From Candidatus Rifleibacteriota bacterium (GTDB lineage: Bacteria; UBP17; UBA6191; JACPRK01): DNA of 15,923 nucleotides. Made by a program: the position numbers and the translations under genes. The notes under the pieces are model-generated. The model was not told the DNA's origin. It did not search any database and saw only the letters and a program-made list of their open reading frames with translations. Shown piece by piece: positions 1 to 8,104 of this stretch (positions are counted from its first letter, which is position 1; each line of letters begins with the position of its first letter). The DNA lies in the NCBI GenBank assembly GCA_016213865.1, contig JACQZL010000020.1:1-15923 (forward strand), given 5' to 3'.

Positions 1-5
1 GCCGC

Positions 6-836
6 ATGGGCGCCAGGAAGATCCTCGTGATTCTGTCGGAGTATGGGTTCTGGGGTGAGGAGCTGATCGGCCCGCTGGAGACCTTCGACAAGGCGGGCTA
101 TGAGGTGGACTTCGCGACCCCGAAGGGCAAACGGCCGGTGGCCCTGCCGCCGAGCATGGACCCGAAGTACGTCGACCCGCCCTTGGGCCGCAGCGTGACC
201 AGCGCCGAGGTAGCCGACAAGGTGAAGGCCATCGACAAGTCCTCGCGGCTAGCGGAGCCCATCGACCTCTCGAGACTGATGCCGGAGATGCCGTACTTCA
301 GCTCGGCCAGCCTGGTGCGCGACCTGGAGGCCTACTACAAGGCGCGTGAGAGGGCCAAGACGACGGTGCTGGCCCGCTACGATGCGATGCTGATCGTGGG
401 CGGCAGCGGCCCGATCGTCGACCTGGCCAACAACCAGCGGGTCCATGACATCGTCCTGGCCTTCCGGTAGCTGGACCGGCCAATCGGCGCCGAGTGCTAC
501 GGCGTGGCGTGCCTCGCCTTCGCTCGCGAACTGGAGAACCGCAAGAGCATCCTCTGGGGCAAGCACGTCACCGGGCACTGCAAGGAGTACGACTACCACG
601 ACGGCACGGGCTTCATGCACACCGACTTCAACATGGGACCGCCTCCCTACCCGCTGGAATACATCCTGCGCGACGCCACGGGACCCGATGGCGCGTACAT
701 CGGAAACTTCGGCAAGGAGACCTCAGTGATCGTGGACTGGCCGTTCGTGACGGGCCGCTCGACGCCGGACTCGTACCTGACGGGCCAGAAGATGGTCGAA
801 ATGCTCGAGTCGGGTCTGCGCCGCTTCGGCTGGTAG
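6..836 (+). pseudogene. DJ-1/PfpI (type 1 glutamine amidotransferase-like) gene with in-frame amber codon
   Basis: The reading frame starts at ATG 6 (MGARKILVILSEYGFWGEE) and hits TAG at 468-470. It continues in the same frame to TGA-independent stop TAG 834-836, giving 276 residues if the amber is ignored. Family features lie on both sides: an N-terminal beta-strand KILVIL, the strand and turn YDAMLIVGGSG before the stop, and the nucleophile-elbow sequence GAECYG after it. C164 is the expected catalytic cysteine, followed by Tyr rather than the His of many DJ-1 proteins. The amber is codon 155, nine codons before that cysteine, so a terminated product lacks the active site. One base change (for example GAG to TAG) explains it. 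No base is gained or lost. Members of this superfamily act as deglycases, glyoxalases, chaperones or amidases; the substrate here is unknown. The start lies 5 nt from the window edge, so an upstream start cannot be excluded. A sequence error is as likely as real decay. Confidence 0.8.
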
Positions 837-855
837 AGCGCGGGAGGGCAGTCAC

Positions 856-2565
856 GTGAGCAGCAAGACAGGGCGCCACGCCATCCTCGAGCAGTTCCTC
901 GCCGATGGCTTCGAGTACATGTTCGGGAACCCCGGCACCGTCGAGCAGGGGTTCCTCGACGCTCTGTGGGACCATCCGCGGCTCAAGTACATCCTGACGT
1001 TGCAGGAGTCGATCGCCGTCCTGATGGCCGACGCCCACGCCCGGGTCCGCCGCAAGCCGGCGCTCGTGCAACTGCACAGCACACCGGGCGTGGGCAACGG
1101 CCTGGGGGCGCTGTACCAGGCCAAGCGCGGACACTCGCCTCTGGTTGTCATCGGAGGCGACGCGGGGGTCCGCTATCAGGCGATGGATGCGCAGATGGCC
1201 GGCGACCTGGTGGCCATGTGCGAGCCCGTGACGAAGTGGTCGGCGATGGTGCTGGAGCCATCGTCGCTGCTGCGCATGGTGCGTCGGGCCATCAAGATTG
1301 CCTCCACTCCTCCCATGGGCCCCGTCTACTTGTGCCTGCCCCAGGACCTGCTCGACCAGCCTGTTAACGAAGACGTTTACCCGACGTCGGTCCCGTCCAC
1401 GCGGGTCGTCCCCGACCCCGAGCTGGTCCGCACGGCGTCGGCCTGGCTGGCCGGCGCCGTGCGGCCCGTGATCCTGATGGGCGACGGGGTGGCCTACTCG
1501 GACGCCCAGGCCGAGTTGACCCGGGTGGCCGAGCTTCTCGGCGCAGAGGTCTGGGGCGTGGACTCCGGCGAAGTGAACATGGCCTTCGACCATCCGCTCT
1601 ACCAGGGGCAGACCGGCCACATGTTCGGGTTCACCAGCTTGCCGATCACGCGGCGCGCTGACGTCGCGCTGATCTGCGGGACCTACGTGATGCCCGAGGT
1701 CTTTCCGGAGCTGGGCCCCATCTTCTCCCCCGGGGCCAGGGTGATTCACCTCGATCTCAACGCCTACGAGATCGCCAAGAACCATCCGGTCGACTTGGGC
1801 GTGGTGGCCGATCCCAAGCTGTCGCTGGCCGCGCTGGCCCGGGAACTGGAGAGGACGCGTCCGGCGGCGCAGGCACAGTCCGCGGCCGAGCGGCTCGAGG
1901 CCTTTCGCAAGGCCAAAAAGGAGAAGGCCGAGGCGGAGAAGGAGCACGATCGACAGTCTCGGGACGCCGTTCCGATGAGGAGTGCCGCGTTCATGGAGGA
2001 GCTGGCGAAACAGCTCCCGGCGGACGCGGTGCTCTTCGACGAGGCCCTGACCAACTCTCCGGACCTCACCCGCTACCTGCCTCCGCAGACCACGGGCGCC
2101 TTCCTGCAGACCCGCGGAGGCTCGCTGGGCGTGGGCATCCCCGGGGCCATCGGCGCGAAGCTGGCGCACCCTGATAAGACGGTGGTGGGATTCAGCGGAG
2201 ACGGCGGCGCGATGTACACGATCCAGGCACTCTGGACGGCCGCCCGGCACGGCGTCGGCGCCAAGTTCGTGGTTTGCAACAACGGCTCCTACAGGCTGCT
2301 GCAACTCAACCTCCAGCAGTACTGGAAGGAGACCGGCATCCCGGCGCATCCTTTCCCGCTGAGCTTCGACCTGTCCCGACCCGCGCTGCGGTTCGATGAG
2401 CTGGCGCGGGCCCTGGGAGTCTCGTCGACGCGAGTGGAGAAGCCGGCCGATATCGCCGCCGCCATCGGGCAGATGCTGGCTCACGAGGGGCCTTTCCTGA
2501 TCGACCTGGTGCTCGAGGGCGACGTCGCGCCGGATCGGGTCAGCACGGTCTGCTGCGGGCAGTAG
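856..2565 (+). CDS. Thiamine-diphosphate-dependent decarboxylase, benzoylformate decarboxylase / acetolactate synthase family
   Basis: This 569-residue protein has the full three-domain architecture of ThDP enzymes. The N-terminal pyrimidine-binding domain has FGNPGT at 23-28 and the cofactor-activating glutamate E51 in LTLQES. The central domain runs from about 190 to 330. The C-terminal diphosphate domain has the motif GDG 448-450, with NN at 475-476. LHSTPGVGN (73-81) matches the benzoylformate decarboxylase segment carrying active-site H70, here H74. Ser26 of that enzyme is Thr28 here, and by hand alignment its His281 is replaced by a non-histidine near residue 282, so mandelate-pathway decarboxylation is not assured. 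A charged helical linker (about 340-375, rich in K, E and A) joins the middle and C-terminal domains. The product ends in VCCGQ. The GTG start has gggagg about 9 nt upstream and lies 19 nt after the DJ-1 gene, suggesting co-transcription. A cytoplasmic 2-keto-acid decarboxylase or carboligase is most likely; acetolactate synthase is less likely. Confidence 0.9.
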   Translation: MSSKTGRHAILEQFLADGFEYMFGNPGTVEQGFLDALWDHPRLKYILTLQESIAVLMADAHARVRRKPALVQLHSTPGVGNGLGALYQAKRGHSPLVVIGGDAGVRYQAMDAQMAGDLVAMCEPVTKWSAMVLEPSSLLRMVRRAIKIASTPPMGPVYLCLPQDLLDQPVNEDVYPTSVPSTRVVPDPELVRTASAWLAGAVRPVILMGDGVAYSDAQAELTRVAELLGAEVWGVDSGEVNMAFDHPLYQGQTGHMFGFTSLPITRRADVALICGTYVMPEVFPELGPIFSPGARVIHLDLNAYEIAKNHPVDLGVVADPKLSLAALARELERTRPAAQAQSAAERLEAFRKAKKEKAEAEKEHDRQSRDAVPMRSAAFMEELAKQLPADAVLFDEALTNSPDLTRYLPPQTTGAFLQTRGGSLGVGIPGAIGAKLAHPDKTVVGFSGDGGAMYTIQALWTAARHGVGAKFVVCNNGSYRLLQLNLQQYWKETGIPAHPFPLSFDLSRPALRFDELARALGVSSTRVEKPADIAAAIGQMLAHEGPFLIDLVLEGDVAPDRVSTVCCGQ

Positions 2566-2649
2566 CCGCCCCACGCAGGCGCTCGCATCCGGTGTTCACC
2601 AACCTGCGCGCTCTTCGACGAGCGCGTCCGTCCCGAAGAGGAGACGACC

Positions 2650-3089
2650 ATGGAAGTCCAACCACTGACCCAGGAAGAGCTGACCGAGCTCGCCAAGGGA
2701 TGGTACCGGAAACTGGATGTCCACGCCCCGATGGTCGAGGTCCTGCCGATGCTGGCCGACAAGGACCTGCGGATGAAGTTCCCGGAGGCCACGCTGTCGG
2801 GCCAGGCCGAGTTCGAGGGCTGGTACCAGGGGGTCATCCGGATCTTCTTCGACGAGCAACACGAGGTCAAGAGCGTGAAGGCCAAGCTCTCGGGGTCGAC
2901 GGCGACGGTCAAGATCGTCGTCCGGTGGACGGTAGCCGCTGGAGAGCTCCCGCGGCCACCAGCGACCGGATCGTCCTGGATGCTTATCAGACGTGGCAGG
3001 TGCGACGCTCGCCGAAGACGGCCAGGCCCGAGATCGTCGAGTACACGGTGGACAAGCTGGCCTACGTCAGGGGGTCCGCGAAGTTGTGA
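2650..3089 (+). pseudogene. NTF2/SnoaL-fold small protein gene with a -1 frameshift
   Basis: Translation from ATG 2650 (Shine-Dalgarno agaggaga just upstream) gives an NTF2-like N-terminal half: an opening helix ending in AKGWYRKLD, then LADKDLRMKFPE, FEGWYQGVIRIFF and strands through TVKIVVRWT. After about 2930 the good sequence continues in the preceding frame (APAATSDRIVLDAYQTWQ, then EIVEYTVDKLAYV) to TGA at 3087-3089. Restoring one base near 2930-2935 gives a continuous protein of about 146 residues, the normal size for this fold. As written, the frame instead runs on through 3519 and fuses nonsense to the next gene. Such proteins are small cone-shaped barrels acting as isomerases, dehydratases or polyketide-type cyclases, or as binding subunits. 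No function can be assigned here. A sequence error and a genuine mutation are both possible. Confidence 0.72.
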
Positions 3090-3132
3090 CGAGTCGCACC
3101 GGGCACGCGACTCATCGGAGAGGAGACTTCGC

Positions 3133-3519
3133 ATGCAAGGAGTACCCGCCACGAAGCTCGAGAGGATGTACAGCGACCACATCGGCTTCATCCTGAAGAA
3201 GGACGTCGAGGCGTTGCTCGACCAGTACACGGACGACTGTCTGCTCATCAGCAGCTTCGAGAAGAAGCCGAAGTACTTTCGGGGAAAGGTCGAATTGCGC
3301 GAGCACATGAACGGCATCCTCGGCATCCAGGGGCTCGAGACCTCGGTCCGGTTCTGGGCCGAGACCGACAACACCTTGATGGTGACCGAGAACATCAAGC
3401 TGGACACTCCGGACGGGCCGGCGAAGATGATCTTCGCGGATAGCTGGGTGCTCAGGGACGGCAAGATCGCCATCCATTTCGCGGGGATGGTCCAGTACCC
3501 GGACGGGACCCTGGCGTGA
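3133..3519 (+). CDS. NTF2/SnoaL-like small protein
   Basis: This 128-residue protein starts at ATG 3133 with a purine-rich ribosome site (gagaggaga) about 8 nt upstream. The pattern is that of the NTF2/SnoaL fold: an N-terminal helix (LERMYSDHIGFILKKDVEAL), a turn with the typical QYTDDCLLIS, then the conserved region KYFRGKVELREHM, and three long strands ending in DSWVLRDGKIAIHF. The C-terminus reads GMVQYPDGTLA. It follows the frameshifted NTF2-like gene by 43 nt and appears to be a diverged paralogue of it, making a tandem pair that might form a heterodimer. No signal peptide or membrane segment is visible. Homologues include ketosteroid isomerase-like and polyketide cyclase-like enzymes, but the fold is too widely used for a reaction to be named. 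Confidence 0.82.
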   Translation: MQGVPATKLERMYSDHIGFILKKDVEALLDQYTDDCLLISSFEKKPKYFRGKVELREHMNGILGIQGLETSVRFWAETDNTLMVTENIKLDTPDGPAKMIFADSWVLRDGKIAIHFAGMVQYPDGTLA

Positions 3520-3605
3520 GCGGCCGGACGAAGTCGGCGCGTCCGCGGCGCATCCGAGTCGTCGAGACAACCTTGACGTTATCATAGCAAGCTGGAGGGG
3601 TTTCC

Positions 3606-5693
3606 ATGGCAAGAAGACGCTTCGAAACGGCCCCCGGGCGGCCTCATCCCCTGGGGGCATCGTACGACCGGGAGGGCAAAGGAACGAACTTCGCGGTCTT
3701 CTCCCAGCACGCCACCGAGGTCGAGGTGTTGCTGTTCGACGAGCACGATTCGCCCGAGCCGGTGCAGGTGCTCCGGCTCGATCCCCGGGTGAACCGCACC
3801 TTTTACTTCTGGCACGTCTACGTGAAGGACGCGCTGCCCGGGATGCACTACGCGTTCCGGGTCGACGGACCGGAGGCCCCCGAGAAAGGGCATCGCTTTT
3901 GTCCGGCGAAGCTCCTGATCGACCCGTATGCCCGCGGCAACACGAACACGCTCTGGCGGCGCCCAGACGCCTGCGGGACAGAGGACAACCTGCGCACTTC
4001 CCTGCGGAGCGTGATCATCGATCAGGCCGACTACGACTGGGAAGGCGACCAGCCCCTGCGTCGCCCGATGAGCGAGACGGTGATCTACGAAATGCACGTG
4101 CGCGGGTTCACTCGCGACCCGAGCTCTGGCGTGAAGCATCCCGGGACGTTCGCCGGAGTGGTCGAGAAGATCCCCTACCTCAAGGAGCTGGGTGTCACGG
4201 CGGTGGAGCTCATGCCGGTCTTCGAGTTCGACGACACCGAGGTGTTGCGCGACGGACCGGACGGAAAGCCGCTCGTCAACTACTGGGGTTACAGCACGGT
4301 CGGGTTCTTCTCGCCTCACAGGGCCTTCTGTGTGACGGCGAACGAGGGGACCCACCTTCGCGAGTTCCGCGACATGGTCAAGGCGCTGCACCGGGCCGGC
4401 ATCGAGGTGCTCCTCGACGTGGTCTTCAACCACACCAACGAGGGGAACCATCAAGGCCCCACCATCAGTTTCAAGGGCCTGGACAACAGCATCTACTACC
4501 ACTTGGTTGCCGACCAGCCCGAGTACTACATGGACTACTCGGGCTGCGGGAACACACTCAACTGCAATCATCCCATCGTGGAGAAGCTGATCGTCGAGTG
4601 CCTGAAGTTCTGGGTGTGCGAGATGCACGTGGACGGGTTCCGCTTCGACGAGGGCTCGATCCTGTCTCGAGGTCAGGACGGGGCCCCCATGGAGTATCCG
4701 CCGGTGCTCTGGCACATCGAGACGTCCGAGGTGCTGGCCGACACGAAGGTCATCGCCGAGGCGTGGGATGCCGCCGGGTTGTACCAGATCGGGTACTTCC
4801 CGGGCTATCGCTGGGCCGAGTGGAACGGCCGCTTCAGGGATGACGTCCGGAAGTTCGTGAAAGGCGACCCGGGGGTTGCCGGCGCGGTCGCCTCGCGGCT
4901 GGCGGGATCCTCGGACCTCTACGAGGCGAGCGGGCATCTTCCCGTCAACAGCGTGAACTTCGTCACGTGTCACGACGGGTTCACGATGAACGATCTGGTC
5001 AGCTACAACGAGAAGCACAACTGGGCCAACGGCGAGGAGAACCGCGACGGCATCAACGACAACCAGAGCTGGAACTGCGGTATCGAGGGCGAGACGGACG
5101 ACGAGTCGGTCGAGCGGCTGCGCAACCGGCAGGTGAAGAACTTCGCCGCCATCCTGTTGCTGTCGCAGGGTGTCCCGATGCTCTGTGCCGGCGACGAGTT
5201 CCGCCGGACGCAGGGCGGTAACAACAACGCTTACTGTCACGACGACCCGCTGAGCTGGCTGGACTGGTCGCTCCTGAAGAAACACCCGGACGTCTACCGG
5301 TTCTTCTCGCGGATGGTGGGTTTCCGCAGACGTCATCCGATCATCCATCGGTCGAGGTTCTTCTCCGGGGAGCTCAACTCGCGCGGGTTGAAGGACATCG
5401 AGTGGCACGGAACGCAACTGGGAAAGCCCGACTTCGAGGACGCCCAGTCGCGCGTCCTGGCGTTCACGATGGGCGGTTTCGGCGACGACCCGGACCTGCA
5501 CGTGCTGATGAACATGCACTGGGAGCCCCTGGAGTTCGAGCTGCCCGTCGTGCCCGGGCGGACCTGGTACCGCGTCGTCGACACGTCGCTGGCCAGCCCG
5601 CAGGACCTCGCGGAGCCCGGCCGCGAGGCCCGTTGCCAGCAGAGAGTTTACCGAGCGGATGCTCGAAGCATCGTCGCGTTGATTTCCAGGTGA
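3606..5693 (+). CDS. glgX: Glycogen debranching enzyme GlgX (isoamylase-type GH13)
   Basis: This 695-residue protein is the usual length for GlgX. It hydrolyses alpha-1,6 branch linkages in glycogen, acting on short stubs left by phosphorylase. The N-terminal CBM48-like beta-sandwich covers about residues 10-150 (GTNFAVFSQHATEVEVLLFD). The GH13 barrel follows, with DVVFNHT at 271-277 (region I), GFRFDEGSIL with nucleophile D348, the acid/base E385 in VIAEAWDAAG, and the third acidic residue D457 in VTCHDGF. All three catalytic carboxylates are present. The nucleophile is followed by EGSIL rather than the LASIL or LAAIL common in enterobacterial GlgX, which marks a separate GlgX subgroup. The C-terminal beta domain (about 600-695) completes the protein. 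ATG 3606 has ggagggg about 8 nt upstream. The next gene, an epimerase-STAS protein, begins 21 nt downstream, so the two are probably co-transcribed. Confidence 0.95.
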   Translation: MARRRFETAPGRPHPLGASYDREGKGTNFAVFSQHATEVEVLLFDEHDSPEPVQVLRLDPRVNRTFYFWHVYVKDALPGMHYAFRVDGPEAPEKGHRFCPAKLLIDPYARGNTNTLWRRPDACGTEDNLRTSLRSVIIDQADYDWEGDQPLRRPMSETVIYEMHVRGFTRDPSSGVKHPGTFAGVVEKIPYLKELGVTAVELMPVFEFDDTEVLRDGPDGKPLVNYWGYSTVGFFSPHRAFCVTANEGTHLREFRDMVKALHRAGIEVLLDVVFNHTNEGNHQGPTISFKGLDNSIYYHLVADQPEYYMDYSGCGNTLNCNHPIVEKLIVECLKFWVCEMHVDGFRFDEGSILSRGQDGAPMEYPPVLWHIETSEVLADTKVIAEAWDAAGLYQIGYFPGYRWAEWNGRFRDDVRKFVKGDPGVAGAVASRLAGSSDLYEASGHLPVNSVNFVTCHDGFTMNDLVSYNEKHNWANGEENRDGINDNQSWNCGIEGETDDESVERLRNRQVKNFAAILLLSQGVPMLCAGDEFRRTQGGNNNAYCHDDPLSWLDWSLLKKHPDVYRFFSRMVGFRRRHPIIHRSRFFSGELNSRGLKDIEWHGTQLGKPDFEDAQSRVLAFTMGGFGDDPDLHVLMNMHWEPLEFELPVVPGRTWYRVVDTSLASPQDLAEPGREARCQQRVYRADARSIVALISR

Positions 5694-5714
5694 CTTTGGA
5701 CAGGAGGAACTCGC

Positions 5715-7982
5715 GTGGAAGCAAACCGATTCGAATTCTCGGACACCGTGGCGGGATACGTCACGACCTTCGATCAGCAGAAAGGTGTCTTCGGCCTGAA
5801 GACGTCGGACGGCCGGGACTTCAAGGTGAGACTGGCGGCGGCAACTTATGCGGAGATGGTGCGGAACCTGGGCGAGGCCTACGTGGACTGCTCGGGGCAG
5901 ATGCGTGACATGTTGCGGCCGGGCCGGTTCCTGTTCGCCTACGGCGTGTTCTATCCGGACCTGACGCACGAGCTGGAGGCCGAGCACCTGATCTTCGTCG
6001 GCCGCAACGAGGGCGACTTCGTCTTCGAGCAGCAGGACTGGTGGATTCGCCAGATCACGCAGCTCGGCAACTTCTATCTGAAGGCGCAGTTCCTGGGCAA
6101 GCCGATCGACTACCGGAACTACACGACGATGCTGGACTTGTACGGTCACAAGCTCGACAGCACGCGCCAGGAAACGGACACGATCTCGCGGCTGGTGTAC
6201 GGCTTCGCCAGCGCCTTCCTGCTCACGGGCGACGAGCGGTACCTCGAGGCCGCCGAGAAGGGCACGGAGTACCTGCGAGAGCACTTCCGGGCGGTCGACT
6301 CCTCCGAAGGCGTCTGCTACTGGTACCACGCCGTGGACTTCGCCCACGGTCAGGGACGCAAGATCCTGGGCTCGAAGATGCCCGACATCCCGGGCATGCG
6401 CCACGGCACCATGAGAAGCGTGCGCGAGCGCAAGCTCTTCTCGTCGGAGTTTGGAGACGACTTCGACGCGATCCCGGCCTACGAGCAGATCTATGCTCTG
6501 GCGGGGCCGACTCAGACCTACCGGATCACGGGCGATCCCCGGATTCGCAAGGACATCGAGATGACGCTGCAGATGTTCGAGCGTCACTACAAGGACCACG
6601 ACAAGGGCGGCTACTACTCGCACGTGGACCCGATCACCTTCAGCGGCACGGCCGATTCGCTGGGCAGCAACCGCGCGCGCAAGAATTGGAACTCGGTCGG
6701 CGACCACGCCCCGGCCTATCTGATCAACCTGTTCTGCGCGACCGGCGAGAAGGCCCACGCGGACATGCTGGTCGACACGGCGCGGGCCATCACGGAGCAC
6801 TTCCAGGACTACGAGCGGTCCGCCTTCGTCCAGGAGAAGTTCCATGAGAACTGGGAAGCCGACCGGGAGTGGGGCTGGCAACAGAACCGCGGGGTCGTGG
6901 GACACAACCTGAAGATCGCGTGGAACCTGATGCGCATCCACTCGCTGGACCCCGATCCGAGGTACGTGGACTTCGCCCAGAAGATCGCCGGACTGATGCC
7001 CAAGCACGGGGGCGATCCCCAGCGCGGCGGGTGGTACGACGTCGTCGAGCGGGCCCTGGGCGAGGGCCAGGAGCTCCATCGGTTCGCCTTCCACGACCGC
7101 AAGGCCTGGTGGCAACAGGAGCAGGGCATCCTGGCCTACCTGATCCTGCACGGCTCGCTCAAGGCCCCCGAGTACCTCAAGCATGCCCGCGAGTCCTCGG
7201 CCTTCTACAACGCCTTTTTCCTGGACCACGATTCGGGCGCCGTGTACTTCAACGTGCTCGCCAACGGGCTGCCCTACCTGCTGGGGACCGAACGCGACAA
7301 GGGCAGCCACTCGATGAGCGGCTACCACTCCTTCGAGCTGTGCTACCTGGCCGCGGTGTACACGAATCTCCTGATCACGAAGCGCGGGATGGACTTCTAC
7401 TTCAAGCCCCAGCCAGGAGCCTTCAAGGACAACGTCCTCAGAGTGGCCCCTGACCTGCTGCCCCCGGGCTCGATCATGCTCGAATCAGTGACCGTCGACG
7501 GCAAGGACCACGCCGACTTCGATGCCCGGGGCCTCACCGTGAAGCTCCCGGTCACGACGGAACCCGTCAAGGTCAAGGTCCGGATCGTCCCGACCTCCGG
7601 GCTGGAGCACTTCGCGGTCGACCTCGACCTGAAGGGCACCGAGGCCTGCCTCACGGTCAAGGGAGACCTGGACTCCACGGCCCTGCCGTTCTTCCGGGAG
7701 GAGCTCAAGCGCGCGATCGAGGCCCGGCCGGCCAGGCTGGTCATCGACGTGAAGGGGCTCAAGACGCTGTCCTCCTGCAACGCCCGACAGCTCATCTTCG
7801 CCAAGCAGAAGCTGCAGATCGAAGAGGACCTGGTCATCGTCGGGGCCAACAGCGCCGTCAAGGCCTTGCTGAGCGCCGACGAGTTCGCCGAGAGCATCTC
7901 GTTCGTGGAGAGTGCCTCCGAGAAGGGCGGTGCCACCTCGGGCCCACGCAGCCCGAAGCCGCGTGGCAGCCGTCCCCGGTGA
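5715..7982 (+). CDS. AGE-family epimerase-like (alpha/alpha)6-barrel protein fused to a C-terminal STAS domain
   Basis: This 755-residue protein has three parts. Residues 1-95 are strand-rich (VAGYVTTFDQQKGVFGLKTS) and could be a small beta-barrel; I do not recognise it. Residues about 105-560 are helical and resemble the N-acylglucosamine 2-epimerase/cellobiose 2-epimerase superfamily, with GDHAPAY (H331), VVGHNLKIAWNLM (H397), WWQQEQGILAYL and GYHSFELCYLA (H538). Histidines at such positions are catalytic in known epimerases. After a beta-rich linker (about 570-625), residues about 630-740 form a STAS domain like SpoIIAA-type anti-sigma antagonists. Its key loop is VKGLKTLSSCNARQL, with S686 and S687 where a kinase-target serine is expected. 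The tail is basic and Pro/Gly-rich. The GTG start has aggagg 8 nt upstream. No signal peptide is visible. Catalysis of sugar isomerisation is an inference; a regulatory scaffold is an alternative. Confidence 0.8.
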   Translation: MEANRFEFSDTVAGYVTTFDQQKGVFGLKTSDGRDFKVRLAAATYAEMVRNLGEAYVDCSGQMRDMLRPGRFLFAYGVFYPDLTHELEAEHLIFVGRNEGDFVFEQQDWWIRQITQLGNFYLKAQFLGKPIDYRNYTTMLDLYGHKLDSTRQETDTISRLVYGFASAFLLTGDERYLEAAEKGTEYLREHFRAVDSSEGVCYWYHAVDFAHGQGRKILGSKMPDIPGMRHGTMRSVRERKLFSSEFGDDFDAIPAYEQIYALAGPTQTYRITGDPRIRKDIEMTLQMFERHYKDHDKGGYYSHVDPITFSGTADSLGSNRARKNWNSVGDHAPAYLINLFCATGEKAHADMLVDTARAITEHFQDYERSAFVQEKFHENWEADREWGWQQNRGVVGHNLKIAWNLMRIHSLDPDPRYVDFAQKIAGLMPKHGGDPQRGGWYDVVERALGEGQELHRFAFHDRKAWWQQEQGILAYLILHGSLKAPEYLKHARESSAFYNAFFLDHDSGAVYFNVLANGLPYLLGTERDKGSHSMSGYHSFELCYLAAVYTNLLITKRGMDFYFKPQPGAFKDNVLRVAPDLLPPGSIMLESVTVDGKDHADFDARGLTVKLPVTTEPVKVKVRIVPTSGLEHFAVDLDLKGTEACLTVKGDLDSTALPFFREELKRAIEARPARLVIDVKGLKTLSSCNARQLIFAKQKLQIEEDLVIVGANSAVKALLSADEFAESISFVESASEKGGATSGPRSPKPRGSRPR

Positions 7983-7991
7983 CGGCCGCAT

Positions 7992-8026
7992 CGTCCACGC
8001 CCTGTCTGGCCGGCAGGGCGTGGACG
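7992..8026 (+). terminator. Strong 13-bp hairpin after the epimerase-STAS gene, terminator-like
   Basis: The arms cgtccacgccctg (7992-8004) and cagggcgtggacg (8014-8026) are perfect reverse complements around a 9-nt loop. The hairpin begins 9 nt after the stop codon of the upstream gene and lies in the largest gap (122 nt) between the plus-strand genes up to 11507. There is no T-run after the stem, so it is not a classical intrinsic terminator. It may end or attenuate transcription, or protect an mRNA 3' end. It divides the plus-strand genes into two probable transcription units. Confidence 0.55.
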
Positions 8027-8104
8027 GACCATCACTGAGTAGGCCTGTTCGCCCGGGCCGGCGGCCGACGGCTTCGAGCCCCTCGCTGGACTGAAGGTGA
8101 ATCC

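Noticed and set aside
468..470. Programmed readthrough or pyrrolysine at the amber codon
   Set aside because: No recoding context, suppressor gene or pyrrolysine gene is visible. A substitution or sequence error is simpler.
628..2574. A 648-codon minus-strand open frame opposite the ThDP gene
   Set aside because: Low-complexity Arg/Gly/Leu translation and full overlap with a gene carrying all ThDP motifs.
2650..3519. A single 289-residue protein spanning both NTF2-like genes
   Set aside because: The middle (about residues 97-160) is nonsense while the correct continuation of the first gene lies in another frame, and the second gene has its own ATG and ribosome site.
3573..3585. Possible promoter before glgX (ttgacg followed by tatcat in an AT-richer patch)
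   Set aside because: The two hexamers are only 1 nt apart, so they cannot be a -35/-10 pair, and neither has a good partner at 16-18 nt.
3582..7328. A 1248-codon open frame on the minus strand opposite glgX and the epimerase-STAS gene
   Set aside because: It is antisense to two well-supported genes, its translation is rich in Val, Arg, His, Gln and Leu with no motif, and it results from the codon bias of GC-rich coding DNA.
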